A stretch of 64,000 bases of DNA from CADEED01 sp035995425 (GTDB lineage Bacteria > Pseudomonadota > Gammaproteobacteria > Steroidobacterales > Steroidobacteraceae). Location: the NCBI GenBank assembly GCA_035995425.1, contig DASYKM010000173.1, forward strand, positions 122,118-186,117. The letters are read 5' to 3'. This document shows positions 8,986 through 17,459 of this stretch, one piece after another. Under the pieces are notes generated by a model. The model was not told where the DNA came from and made no database searches. It worked only from the letters and a program-made list of their open reading frames with translations. Positions within the stretch are counted from its first letter, which is position 1. The number at the start of each line of letters is the position of its first letter. The position numbers and the translations under genes are program-made.

Positions 8986-10185
8986 TTACGGGCTCGCCGC
9001 CACGCGACGACGCATCACTTCATCGAAGATGTCGATCGCCGTGCTGGCGCGGTGCTGCGCCGCGTTCGCCGTGACGAACAATCCCACGTTGTTCGCCGGC
9101 GAGAACCAGGCCTTGGCGTACCACAGCTCGTTGGTGCCGGCGTGGTAGTAAACGACGCCGGGTAGCGGACCGAACTGCTGCTGCCACCAGCCGAGGGCGT
9201 AGTTTGCCGCTACCACCTGATGCAGGGTGTGGAACGACTCGACGCTGAGCAGGCCCGGAACGCCGCGCTCGCCTTCGATGTGCGCCATGAGGTAGCGCGC
9301 GTAGTCTGCGAGCGTGGTGTGGACGCCGGCCGCCGGCGCCACCGCCTTGGGAAAGTCCGCACCCGGGCCGACCGGTATCGGTTTGAATCCCGAATTCGTG
9401 TCGTTGTGCCCCAGTGGCTCATCGAGCGCGCCCGGCGTGCCGGGCGGACCGAAGCCACTGTGCGTCATGCCGAGCGGCGCGTACACGCGGGTAGATAGCA
9501 GCGTTTCCCACGGCGTGCCGGTGCGTGCTTCGAGCATCGCGCCGGCCACCACGTAGCCCATGTTCGAATAGTTCCAGGTGCCGACCGGGAAGTCGGGCTT
9601 GCTCGACAGCAATTGCTCGGCCCATCGGCGGCGCTTCTCCATCAAGGTGCCGGAGGCCGCGTCCTTGACGAAATCCGGTTCGCCGCTGAAGGGCAGGCCT
9701 GCCGTGTGCGAGAGCAGCTGGCTCAGGGTCACGCCGCGAAGGTCCGCGTGCATGCTCGCGCTCCATTCCGGCCACACCTCGCTCGTGGTGGTGTCCCAGC
9801 CGATGGCGCCATCTTCCACCAGCACCGCGGCCAGCGTCGCCGTCATTGCCTTCGTGACCGAGCCGACGATCCACTGATCCGAGGTCGTCACCAGCACCGC
9901 GGCATCGGCCGAGCGTTTGCCCACCGCGGTGAGCTCGGCCACCTGCCCGTTGCGCACCAGCACCGCGCTCATGCCGGGAATCTCCTGCGAGGCGCGCGCC
10001 CATTCGAGCAACTCGGCCATTCGTCCGTCGCCGACGATTCCCGCGGGCGGCGCGGTGGACACCGGCAGAGGAGTGCGTCCTTCGCCGTCGATGGAGTTGT
10101 GATCGTTACCGCCACCGCCGCCGCAGGCGGCGAGTGTGAGGGCGGCTGCGATGGCAGGAAGTCGGAGCGGGCGCTTGGTGTGCAT
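8986..10185 (-). CDS. Serine hydrolase of the class C beta-lactamase family, lipoprotein
   Basis: A 399-residue protein. The ATG at 10185 is chosen over an upstream in-frame ATG because it has a GGGGG run 7 bases before it and opens a clean lipoprotein signal ending LAAC (Cys21). Catalytic motifs of the family are present: S-V-T-K (Ser109, Lys112) and Y-S-N in WNYSNMGY. The end carries YHAGTNELW in place of the KTG box. The family includes esterases, D-aminopeptidases and beta-lactamases; the substrate cannot be told. It would be anchored in the outer or inner membrane facing the periplasm. Convergent with the NRPS operon. Confidence 0.87.
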   Translation of the reverse strand: MHTKRPLRLPAIAAALTLAACGGGGGNDHNSIDGEGRTPLPVSTAPPAGIVGDGRMAELLEWARASQEIPGMSAVLVRNGQVAELTAVGKRSADAAVLVTTSDQWIVGSVTKAMTATLAAVLVEDGAIGWDTTTSEVWPEWSASMHADLRGVTLSQLLSHTAGLPFSGEPDFVKDAASGTLMEKRRRWAEQLLSSKPDFPVGTWNYSNMGYVVAGAMLEARTGTPWETLLSTRVYAPLGMTHSGFGPPGTPGALDEPLGHNDTNSGFKPIPVGPGADFPKAVAPAAGVHTTLADYARYLMAHIEGERGVPGLLSVESFHTLHQVVAANYALGWWQQQFGPLPGVVYYHAGTNELWYAKAWFSPANNVGLFVTANAAQHRASTAIDIFDEVMRRRVAASP

Positions 10186-10291
10186 CGATCCCCCGGAGTG
10201 CGTCACTGTTAGTGGTCTCTGGGTCGGAAAATCCTTCGCGATGAATCCTCACACTGGCGGCACCGATCGCTAGAATCGCGGCTCACCGCCC

Positions 10292-12163
10292 ATGGAGGCT
10301 CAGCCAGTGCCAATGAATTCTTCCTTCAAGGCTTCCGGAGCTGCGCTGCTGGCGTGTCTTTGGGTTACCGGCGCATTCGGCGCGGAATCGCTGGTCATCC
10401 AGAATGTGCTGGCGCGGCCTGGCATGACGCTCTCGGGCAAGTGGCACGTCATCGTCGATCCCTACGAAAACGGGTACTACGACTATCGTCGCGAGCCATA
10501 CGATGCCGTCGACCCGCCGCGCGGCGGCTACTTTCTCGATCGCAAGCCGGCCGACAAGTCCGACCTGGTCGAGTACGACTTCGATGCCAGCCCGACGCTC
10601 ATGGTGCCTGGTGACTGGAACTCGCAGGAAGACCGGCTCTTCTATTACGAAGGCACGGTCTGGTATCGGCGCAAATTCGACTACACGCCGTCTTTGCCCG
10701 ACAAACGGGTATTCATCCATTTCGGCGCGGCGAACTACCAAGCCGACGTCTATCTCAACGGCCGCAAGCTTGGCCGCCATGTCGGCGGCTTTACGCCATT
10801 TGCCTTTGAAGTCACGGGTCTTTTGAAACCCGCCGGCAATTCACTGGTCGTGAAAGTGGACAACACTCGGCATGCCGAGGCGGTACCGACGGTGAACACC
10901 GATTGGTGGAACTACGGTGGACTCACGCGCGACGTGAGCGTCGTCGAGACCCCGTCCGCGTTCATCCGCGACTATCAAGTGCAGCTCGAGCCAGGTTCGC
11001 TGCGGCGAATTGCCGTGCGCGTGCAGATCGACGGTGCGAAAGCGCCGGTTCAAGTGACGCTGTCGATACCCGAGGCAAAGCTCACGGCCAGTGCGAAGAG
11101 CGATGCCGCGGGTGTCGCGACCTTTTCGCTGGACGCGCGCAATCTCAAGTTGTGGTCGCCCGAGAACCCGAAGCGGTACCAGGTGTCGCTCGCCACCGGC
11201 GATGAGCGTGTCGAAGACCGCATCGGCTTTCGCAGCATTGCGGTTCGCGGCACGGACATCCTGCTGAACGGACACTCGGTCTTCCTGCGCGGCATTTCCC
11301 TGCACGAAGAGAATCCGCTGCGCGGTGGCCGTGCGTACTCGGTCGAAGACGCCAGGCTGCTGTTGGGATGGGCCAAGGAACTCGGCTGCAACTTCGTGCG
11401 GCTCGCGCACTATCCGCACAACGAATACATGGCGCGCGTCGCCGATGAGCTGGGCCTCATGCTGTGGGAAGAGGTGCCGGTCTACTGGACTATCCAGTGG
11501 GAGAATCCGCAGACGCTCGCGAACGCCAGGAATCAGCTCACCGAGCTGATCACGCGGGATCGCAATCGCGCGAGCGTGATCGTCTGGTCGGTGGCCAACG
11601 AAACCCCGGTGAGCGAGCCTCGCACGCGCTTTCTCAAAGAGTTGATCGACACCGCGCGCACGCTCGATGCCACGCGACTCGTCTCGGCAGCCATGGAAGT
11701 GCATGCGGATCCGAAGGATTCGAATCACCGCATCGTCGATGATCCGTTGGGCAACTACACGGATCTTCTCAGCTTCAACCAATACGTTGGCTGGTATGAC
11801 GGCCTGCCCGACAAGCTACCGCTGATTCACTGGTCGTTCGGCTATCAGAAGCCGGTGATGATCAGCGAGTTCGGAGCGGATGCGCTGCAAGGATTTCATG
11901 CCGATCGCCTCACGCGTTTCAGCGAGGAATATCAGGAGGACCTGTATCGCCAGACCCTCGCGATGCTCGAACGCATTCCGCAGTGGCGCGGAACCACGCC
12001 GTGGATACTCACCGACTTCCGCTCGCCCCGCCGTCCGCTCCCGCACGTGCAGGATGGATGGAACCGGAAAGGACTCATCGGTGAAAATGGCACCAAGAAG
12101 AAAGCTTTCTTCGTGCTCAAGGATTTCTACGAGCGTGTGAAAGCGTCGCCAGAGCGCCGATGA
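10292..12163 (+). CDS. Glycoside hydrolase family 2 (beta-galactosidase/glucuronidase-like), secreted
   Basis: 623 residues, or 616 if the ATG at 10313 is used. From that second ATG the protein begins with a clear signal peptide ending at GAFGA. Domain order is that of GH2: sugar-binding jelly roll (LVPGDWNSQ, YYEGTVWYRR), immunoglobulin-like middle, and a TIM barrel from about residue 320 (FLRGISLHEENPL, FVRLAHYPHNEYM). The acid/base Glu is in VANET and the nucleophile Glu in ISEFGAD. It probably cleaves beta-galactosides, beta-glucuronides or a related polysaccharide in the periplasm. It ends 2 bases before the convergent SUMF1-like gene. Confidence 0.9.
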   Translation: MEAQPVPMNSSFKASGAALLACLWVTGAFGAESLVIQNVLARPGMTLSGKWHVIVDPYENGYYDYRREPYDAVDPPRGGYFLDRKPADKSDLVEYDFDASPTLMVPGDWNSQEDRLFYYEGTVWYRRKFDYTPSLPDKRVFIHFGAANYQADVYLNGRKLGRHVGGFTPFAFEVTGLLKPAGNSLVVKVDNTRHAEAVPTVNTDWWNYGGLTRDVSVVETPSAFIRDYQVQLEPGSLRRIAVRVQIDGAKAPVQVTLSIPEAKLTASAKSDAAGVATFSLDARNLKLWSPENPKRYQVSLATGDERVEDRIGFRSIAVRGTDILLNGHSVFLRGISLHEENPLRGGRAYSVEDARLLLGWAKELGCNFVRLAHYPHNEYMARVADELGLMLWEEVPVYWTIQWENPQTLANARNQLTELITRDRNRASVIVWSVANETPVSEPRTRFLKELIDTARTLDATRLVSAAMEVHADPKDSNHRIVDDPLGNYTDLLSFNQYVGWYDGLPDKLPLIHWSFGYQKPVMISEFGADALQGFHADRLTRFSEEYQEDLYRQTLAMLERIPQWRGTTPWILTDFRSPRRPLPHVQDGWNRKGLIGENGTKKKAFFVLKDFYERVKASPERR

Positions 12164-12165
12164 CG

Positions 12166-13134
12166 CTACTTCACCAATGCGAGCCGGAAGCCGCGGTACG
12201 CACTGGCTTCCGCCGGCGGGTTGTCAGCCCGGCTCGCTGAACGTTCATCGCCCGCGCCGCTGCCGAAGCTGCCGCCACGATTCACACGTGCGGTGCCAGT
12301 GGCGGGGCCGGTGGGATCGGTGACTTCGCCACCGGGATAGAGCGCGTACCGGTCGCGACACCACTGCCAGACGTTGCCGGCCATGTCGTACAGGCCGAAG
12401 TTGTTAGGGCGCTTGGTTGCAACGGCGCGCGGCCCGCCATTCGCGCCGGCCGCGACCTTGAAGCCCTTGCCTCGATAGCCGTCGGCGCTGTTCGCGTCGT
12501 ACCAGGCGATGGCGTCGAGGGGTTCGGCATAGGTGGCGCCGGTGGTGCCGGCGCGCGCCGCATATTCCCACTGCGCCTCGGTCGGCAGGTTGTACTCATA
12601 TCCGGCCGGCAGGCGACCCGCGGCGCGTTCAAGCACATTCAATCGCCGGCAGAATTCCATCGCGTCATCCCAGCTCACGAAGTACATCGGCAGGTCGGCG
12701 GATTCGTTGGCGAGATAGTCCGAAGCCTTCTCGCGCGAAAAGTTCATGTAGGCACGTTTCGTCTGCCGCTTGCCGCCGAGGTCGTATAGCGCGTTGTCGT
12801 CGATCACATGCATGAGCTGCGCGCGCACGTCGCGGCCCATGACCGCCTTCCACTGGCCGATCGTCACGTGGGTTCGTCCCAGCCAGAAGCCCTTGATCAG
12901 AGTGACCTTGGTCTGCGGCGCTTCGTCGGCGTGGCGCAAGGATTCGGAAGCCGGGCTGCCCATGGTGAAGCTGCCCGCTGGAATCCACGCCAGATCTAGT
13001 GTGACTTTGCCGGGCAACTCTAAGTTGTGAGGCTCGCCGACTGCGGGTGCGGCGCCAAATCCCAGCGCGGCGGTGCAGGCGAGCATCACACCGCAGATGC
13101 GCGCCACGAATGCCGGGTTCGAGATTTTCGCCAT
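12166..13134 (-). CDS. SUMF1/FGE-sulfatase-fold protein without the catalytic cysteines
   Basis: 322 residues from the ATG at 13134, with a signal peptide (ACTAALGFGAAPAVG). The fold signatures of formylglycine-generating enzyme are clear: IPAGSFTMGS, FWLGRTHVTIGQWKAV, LPTEAQWEYAARAG, NNFGLYDMAGNVWQWC, RVNRGGSF and a final YRGFRLAL. In true FGEs a cysteine pair follows the RGGS element; here that stretch reads GSGAGDERSASR and has no cysteine, so sulfatase activation is unlikely. Such homologues often serve as binding or structural proteins, or act with surface polysaccharide systems. An in-frame ATG at 13152 is a possible earlier start. Confidence 0.88.
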   Translation of the reverse strand: MAKISNPAFVARICGVMLACTAALGFGAAPAVGEPHNLELPGKVTLDLAWIPAGSFTMGSPASESLRHADEAPQTKVTLIKGFWLGRTHVTIGQWKAVMGRDVRAQLMHVIDDNALYDLGGKRQTKRAYMNFSREKASDYLANESADLPMYFVSWDDAMEFCRRLNVLERAAGRLPAGYEYNLPTEAQWEYAARAGTTGATYAEPLDAIAWYDANSADGYRGKGFKVAAGANGGPRAVATKRPNNFGLYDMAGNVWQWCRDRYALYPGGEVTDPTGPATGTARVNRGGSFGSGAGDERSASRADNPPAEASAYRGFRLALVK

Positions 13135-13169
13135 GCGGTGATTACACACCATCCACGCCCGAAAATCTC

Positions 13170-13190
13170 ATAGTTGACGGAGTCAACTAT
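13170..13190. promoter_or_regulatory. Perfect palindromic operator of the MarR-type regulator
   Basis: ATAGTTGAC-GGA-GTCAACTAT is a perfect 9+9 bp inverted repeat with a 3-bp centre, lying 31 bases before the MarR-GNAT start and about 36 bases before the divergent SUMF1-like start. MarR dimers bind palindromes of this size. TTGAC inside the left arm could also serve as a -35 element, so binding would block transcription. It probably controls the regulator gene itself and perhaps the divergent gene. Confidence 0.8.
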
Positions 13191-13221
13191 CTTGGTTTAG
13201 CTTTCTCCCAGGGAGCCAACC

Positions 13222-14151
13222 ATGACCGACCACGTCGAAACCATTCGCGCCTTCAACCGTTTCTACACGCGGCAGATCGGCCTGCTCGAAGAAAGCCTGC
13301 TCGACAGCGGATTCACGCTGACCGAGTGCCGTGTGCTCTATGAGCTCGCGCATCGCACGGCGCCCACGGCCGCGCAGATCGGCAATGCGCTTGGCCTCGA
13401 TGCGGGTTACCTGAGCCGCATCCTGGCGAAGTTCGAACAACGCAAGCTCGTGCGCCGCACGGACTCCAAACAAGACGTACGCGCCGCGCACGTCGGCCTG
13501 ACCGCCGCGGGTCGAAAAGCATTTGCGCCCATCAATGCGGCTGCCCGCGAACACATCGACGGACTGTTGAAGCCGCTCGGCGCGGGTGACGTCGGTGCGC
13601 TCACCGATGCGATGGGCGTGGTGCGCCGCGTGCTGGGTGATTCGCGCGCGGAACCCAACGCCTATCAACTGCGCGATCTAGAGGTCGGGGACGTCGGCTG
13701 GATCGTGCACCGCCAGGCGATGCTGTACACACGGGAGTACGGCTGGGACACGACCTACGAAGCGTTGGTCGCCGACATCCTGAGCGGCTTCATCAAGAGT
13801 TTCGATGCGCAGCGCGAGCGCAGTTGGATAGCGGAACGCGACGGGCAGATCATCGGCAGCGTATTCGTGATGCGCGAGAGCGATGACGTGGCGAAGCTGC
13901 GCCTGCTCTACGTGGAGCCATCGGCTCGGGGCCTGGGAGTGGGGCGCCATCTCGTCGATGAATGCATCCGCTTTGCTCGAGCGAAGGGATACAAGAAGCT
14001 GACGCTGTGGACCAACGATTGCCTGACAGCCGCTCGCAAGATCTATCTCGCGGCGGGGTTCAAGCTCGTCAAAGAGAAGAAGCACCACTCATTCGGCAAG
14101 GACCTGGTGGGGCAGACCTGGGATCTCGATCTTCGGTCGCCGGCCTCGTGA
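13222..14151 (+). CDS. MarR winged-helix / GNAT acetyltransferase fusion regulator
   Basis: 309 residues. The first about 140 form a MarR domain (FTLTECRVLYELA, LDAGYLSRILAKFE as recognition region, then the DVRAAHVGLTAAGR wing). The second half is a GNAT domain with SVFVMRESDDVAKLRLLYV and the acetyl-CoA loop ARGLGVGRHLVDE, ending in ARKIYLAAGFKLV. This two-domain architecture is common in proteobacteria; the acetylation target is generally unknown. A perfect palindrome directly upstream indicates autoregulation. Ribosome binding site CAGGGAG lies upstream. Confidence 0.92.
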   Translation: MTDHVETIRAFNRFYTRQIGLLEESLLDSGFTLTECRVLYELAHRTAPTAAQIGNALGLDAGYLSRILAKFEQRKLVRRTDSKQDVRAAHVGLTAAGRKAFAPINAAAREHIDGLLKPLGAGDVGALTDAMGVVRRVLGDSRAEPNAYQLRDLEVGDVGWIVHRQAMLYTREYGWDTTYEALVADILSGFIKSFDAQRERSWIAERDGQIIGSVFVMRESDDVAKLRLLYVEPSARGLGVGRHLVDECIRFARAKGYKKLTLWTNDCLTAARKIYLAAGFKLVKEKKHHSFGKDLVGQTWDLDLRSPAS

Positions 14152-14171
14152 CAGCGTCATCGAGGCCGGCG
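14138..14171. terminator. Bidirectional hairpin between convergent genes
   Basis: CGCCGGCCTCG (14138-14148) pairs perfectly with CGAGGCCGGCG (14161-14171) around a 12-base loop. The hairpin spans the stop of the MarR-GNAT gene and precedes the end of the convergent PsiF-like gene. There is no clear T-run, so strength is uncertain. Confidence 0.6.
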
Positions 14172-14176
14172 CTCCG

Positions 14177-14389
14177 TTAGTTCGCCGCCTTCGAATCGGC
14201 CATGCACTTCTTGACGAAAGACTTGCGCGCGGCGCCGGCGAGCTTCTTGGCGTTCGCGTCATCGCGGCAGTGATGATCGGGGTGGGCGGCGGTGGACGTC
14301 GGCTTCGCGGCGGGCGCGGTGGCATCGGCGGCGAAAGCCGAGCCGGCGGCCAGCAGAGAGGTGAGAGCGAGCGTTGCAATCAGTTTCAC
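14177..14389 (-). CDS. PsiF-like small secreted protein
   Basis: 70 residues from a GTG start at 14389, chosen because GAGGA sits 8 bases upstream and the frame then opens with a signal peptide (KLIATLALTSLLAAGSAFA). The mature part has the pattern CRDDANAKKLAGAARKSF then KKC, which matches the PsiF repeat (a cysteine, N/DAKAK-L, G-R-K-F, cysteine). PsiF-type proteins are periplasmic and of unknown biochemical role; in E. coli psiF is phosphate-starvation induced. The ATG at 14428 would put a non-signal-like extension in front. Confidence 0.75.
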   Translation of the reverse strand: MKLIATLALTSLLAAGSAFAADATAPAAKPTSTAAHPDHHCRDDANAKKLAGAARKSFVKKCMADSKAAN

Positions 14390-14486
14390 GGTGGAGTCCT
14401 CGAAAGTTGCTGCTGTTGCACAACGCATATGCAGCTACGCGCCACGATAGTTGGGGCGCGATGGCCGAGGCCTTTCGGGAAGATTA

Positions 14487-14999
14487 TTAATTGTTAATGG
14501 AGCCGCTCGTCCCGCAAGCCCAGGCGTGAAATGCGGCGGGCATCGTGCCTGGCCTGATCGGCAGCGGATCGACCGGCTCGGAGTGCGTGCCTATCTTGCC
14601 CTGCAGGTCGCGCTTCGAGTAACCCGTCGACGACAGCAGCTTCATGGTGTTCTTCGCGCAATCGAACTCCGCCACCGCCACGCTGCTTTGCGGCACCTGC
14701 GTCTTCTGGAATTCGACGCGCAGCGAAACTGTCGCGATCGCGCCTACCCGCTTCGCGCTTTTTCGGGCGCCATACGTCGCGAGCTCGCCGTCTCCTTCCA
14801 GGGAAATGAGCTCCCATCCTTCGGGCCCCGGAATCGTGAGCGACTTGACCCACGCGAATGCGTCCGATGCTGGAGCCTTGGCAGCCGGCGGTTCCGCCGC
14901 GCTTGCCGTACCACAGGCCGCGGCACAGAAAGTCGCGGCGGCCACCGCGACGATCAGAATTCTTGCGACGCGCGCGTTCAATGCTTGTACCCGCGCCAT
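14487..14999 (-). CDS. Secreted protein of unknown function
   Basis: 170 residues from the ATG at 14999, which overlaps the end of the upstream esterase gene by 22 bases. It has a hydrophobic signal (LIVAVAAATFCAAACGTASA) that could be cleaved by signal peptidase I, or as a lipoprotein at a cysteine. The mature part holds two more cysteines (FDCAKNTM and WACGTS) and a Trp/Gly-rich stretch resembling small surface-adhesin-like domains (KSLTIPGPEGWELIS, then YSKRDLQG). No confident family. Overlap with the esterase suggests one operon. Confidence 0.65.
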   Translation of the reverse strand: MARVQALNARVARILIVAVAAATFCAAACGTASAAEPPAAKAPASDAFAWVKSLTIPGPEGWELISLEGDGELATYGARKSAKRVGAIATVSLRVEFQKTQVPQSSVAVAEFDCAKNTMKLLSSTGYSKRDLQGKIGTHSEPVDPLPIRPGTMPAAFHAWACGTSGSINN

Positions 15000-16156
15000 A
15001 CCCACTCGAGCGCCTGCGGCAGAGTCTGCCCGCGAACGCGCCCATCGCAGTGGCCCGAGTCGAGCGCGAACGTGTACTGGTACTCGTAGCCTTTCTCTTT
15101 CAGCACCTTTGCCATGCGGTGGTTGGCGATGACCCAGTCGTGCATGTCGTCGCGCATGAGGTTCGGGTTGTAGAGGTCGCGGTCGCCCACGTGCATCCAG
15201 ATACGAATCGGTTTGTGCTCCGCGTTCGCGATGATCGACTCGTGATAGCCCCAGGCGCCGCCCGGCGTCTCCGCGTTGAACGGCCACTGCTGGTTCACGT
15301 ACGTGCCCGAGTAGCTGATGACGCGGTGGTACCACTCCGGGTGATACCAGGCCATCGATAGCGCCGCCGCCGCGCCCGAGCTGCAACCCATCACCGCGCG
15401 CGCGCCGGGTTTGCGCGAAAGCTTCAGCTCATAGCGCTTCTCCACCGCCGGCAGCACCTCCGCCTCGATGAACTCCGCGAACTTGCCCGACATCGTGTCG
15501 TACTCGAGGCCGCGCTCGCTGCCTTGCGCGTCGCCGCCGCCGTTCTGGATCATGATGGCGATCATCGACGGCACGCGCTTCTGCGCGATGAGATTGTCGA
15601 GGATGTGCGGCAACGTCCGGTCAGGCTCGCCGAACTTCGGCCCGTCGTGCGTGACGATGAACGGCGACTTCCCCACGTGTTGGTACTGCGCCGGAATGTA
15701 GACCGTGATCGTGCGCAGGTAGGGCGCCGGATGCGTCGCGACGATCAGTGTCTTCGGGTTGTTTGGGTCGACCGTGCCGAACACGTCGCGGCCGATGCCG
15801 GGGTAGAACTTGCTGTCCTTCGAGTCGAGCTGGAACTGCTGCACCGTGCCCGACTTGACGCCATCGACCATCATGATTTCGCGCGCCGGGACGTAGGTCG
15901 GTCCGATGACGAAGTCGCCATTCTTATCTATAGGGGCGCTGGCACCCTTGCCCTCGATTTTCGTGAACGCCGGGGCTTCCGGCCCGTCGGCGGCGCGGGT
16001 GGGGGGAGTGGGGCGCGCGACGGGCGGGAAAGCGGGAGCGGGGGGTGGCGGAGTGACGGCAGGTTCGGGCGCTGGCGTGGTTTGCGCGCCGGCGAAGGAT
16101 TGCGCCAACAGGCAGCCGGTGAGAACCGCAAGTCGATGTGTTCGCGTTATTCGCAT
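14978..16156 (-). CDS. Enterochelin-esterase-like alpha/beta hydrolase, secreted
   Basis: 392 residues: signal peptide (ends about SFAGAQ), a Pro/Ala-rich linker to about residue 60, then a Fes/IroE-type esterase domain. The nucleophile is Ser259 in G-C-S-S-G; HVGDRDL supplies the likely acid region and LDSGHCDGR the histidine. LRTITVYIPAQY is the usual start of this domain. Such proteins hydrolyse siderophore or carbohydrate esters. The long proline linker may span the periplasm or tether the enzyme. It shares an operon with the small secreted protein that overlaps its 3' end. Confidence 0.85.
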   Translation of the reverse strand: MRITRTHRLAVLTGCLLAQSFAGAQTTPAPEPAVTPPPPAPAFPPVARPTPPTRAADGPEAPAFTKIEGKGASAPIDKNGDFVIGPTYVPAREIMMVDGVKSGTVQQFQLDSKDSKFYPGIGRDVFGTVDPNNPKTLIVATHPAPYLRTITVYIPAQYQHVGKSPFIVTHDGPKFGEPDRTLPHILDNLIAQKRVPSMIAIMIQNGGGDAQGSERGLEYDTMSGKFAEFIEAEVLPAVEKRYELKLSRKPGARAVMGCSSGAAAALSMAWYHPEWYHRVISYSGTYVNQQWPFNAETPGGAWGYHESIIANAEHKPIRIWMHVGDRDLYNPNLMRDDMHDWVIANHRMAKVLKEKGYEYQYTFALDSGHCDGRVRGQTLPQALEWVWRGYKH

Positions 16157-16255
16157 GACGAGACCCCCAGAACTTCGGCCGATCCTAGCGTGGCCTCGCG
16201 GATGTTGCGAGTGAACGGGTAGGCAGCCCGTTCGCCGGGGCTCACAATCCCCTCC

Positions 16256-17185
16256 ATGTGCTATTCAGCTCAAATCCAGGCCGCGTACATGAAGTACCTC
16301 CGCGAGACCGGCGCGGAGATGGACATCGACCAGTTCGAGGAGATCTTCGGCGCGCGAGTGTCGGATTCGAGCATCCGCATTCCGCGGGCCGTGGAGCGGT
16401 GGTTCGATGAGCCCAAGACCGATGGCGAGCGGCGCATCAAGACGTCGATCGATCAGTATCGCGAGGCCGAGATCACCAAGCTCGAGCGTGAAGTGTTCAT
16501 TCAGCACAAGCGGCTCGTCGATGCCGAGCGCTCGCTGGCAGCGGCGCCGACCAAAGCCGCGACCGAGAGCAAGCGCATCGCCGGCAACAAGATTGAGCAG
16601 GCGATGACGCGCCTCGAGCGGCTCAAAGCCACCAAGCCGCATGTGGCCGAGGCGCGCTTCTTCCCGATGCACCACGCGCCGATTGTTCTGCAGGACGGCA
16701 ACCGGCGAGTCATGAGGTTAGGCCGCTATCACTGCCGTAAGCCGGGCGAGCCCGAGAGCATCGATCGAAAACTCCCCGGCCTCTACAGTGCGCGGCGAGA
16801 TAGTTTGGGCAAGTACTGGCAAGGGTTGTTTGGCGTGTCGCACGCCGTGATGGCGATCGAGTCGCTCTTCGAGAACGTCGAGCGCGATGGCAAGAACCAG
16901 GTGCTGCATTTCGTGCCACGGCCGGCGGAGACGATGCTGGTCGCGTGCCTGTGCGCGACGTGGCAGGACCCGAGTGGCGGGCGGCCGCTGTTGTCGTTTG
17001 CGGCTATTACGGATGAGCCGCCGCCGGAGGTCGCGGCGGCTGGACATGATCGGATGATCATCAATCTGAAGCCGGAGCACTTGGATGCGTGGCTTCAGCC
17101 TGCGGGAAGGTCGTTAGATGAGTTGGAGCGGATATTGAGTGACCGGCAGATACCTTACTACGAGCATGAGGTGATGGCGGCGTAA
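16256..17185 (+). CDS. SRAP protein (YedK/HMCES type), abasic-site DNA-protein crosslinking
   Basis: 309 residues beginning Met-Cys-Tyr-Ser; Cys2 is the nucleophile that crosslinks to abasic sites after Met removal. Other family signatures: ARFFPMHHAPIV, LFGVSHAVMAIESLFENV and GHDRMII near the C-terminus, which supplies the active-site histidine. Compared with E. coli YedK (about 222 residues) the protein is long: residues about 20-130 include an insertion rich in Arg, Lys, Glu and Ala (LEREVFIQHKRLVDAERSLA) that looks like a helical hairpin. It would protect single-stranded DNA with abasic lesions during replication. Confidence 0.88.
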   Translation: MCYSAQIQAAYMKYLRETGAEMDIDQFEEIFGARVSDSSIRIPRAVERWFDEPKTDGERRIKTSIDQYREAEITKLEREVFIQHKRLVDAERSLAAAPTKAATESKRIAGNKIEQAMTRLERLKATKPHVAEARFFPMHHAPIVLQDGNRRVMRLGRYHCRKPGEPESIDRKLPGLYSARRDSLGKYWQGLFGVSHAVMAIESLFENVERDGKNQVLHFVPRPAETMLVACLCATWQDPSGGRPLLSFAAITDEPPPEVAAAGHDRMIINLKPEHLDAWLQPAGRSLDELERILSDRQIPYYEHEVMAA

Positions 17186-17459
17186 AGTAGAGAGTCGAGT
17201 CTACTCAGACAGGTCAATTCGCATCTTGCTCGCAACGGAAGGACTGATTCAGCGTTGCTCAAAACCTGTGCACCGCCAGTGCCTCGCGACCACGGCTACA
17301 TCGATGGCAGTAGACTTTCGCGAAAGGGGGCACGCACGTTGCGTTCGCCCGCAAAGTACCGCCATGCACCGTCTAAATGACTGAGCGAACGTCGGGCTGC
17401 TCTCCCTGCCGAAGCAAGTCTTTGATATATCAGCGGTATGATCATCGCCAACAAATCTG

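Noticed and set aside
17186..17205. AGTAGA-8-TCTACT after the SRAP gene as terminator
   Set aside because: Six-base A/T-rich arms without a T-run are too weak to support a terminator.
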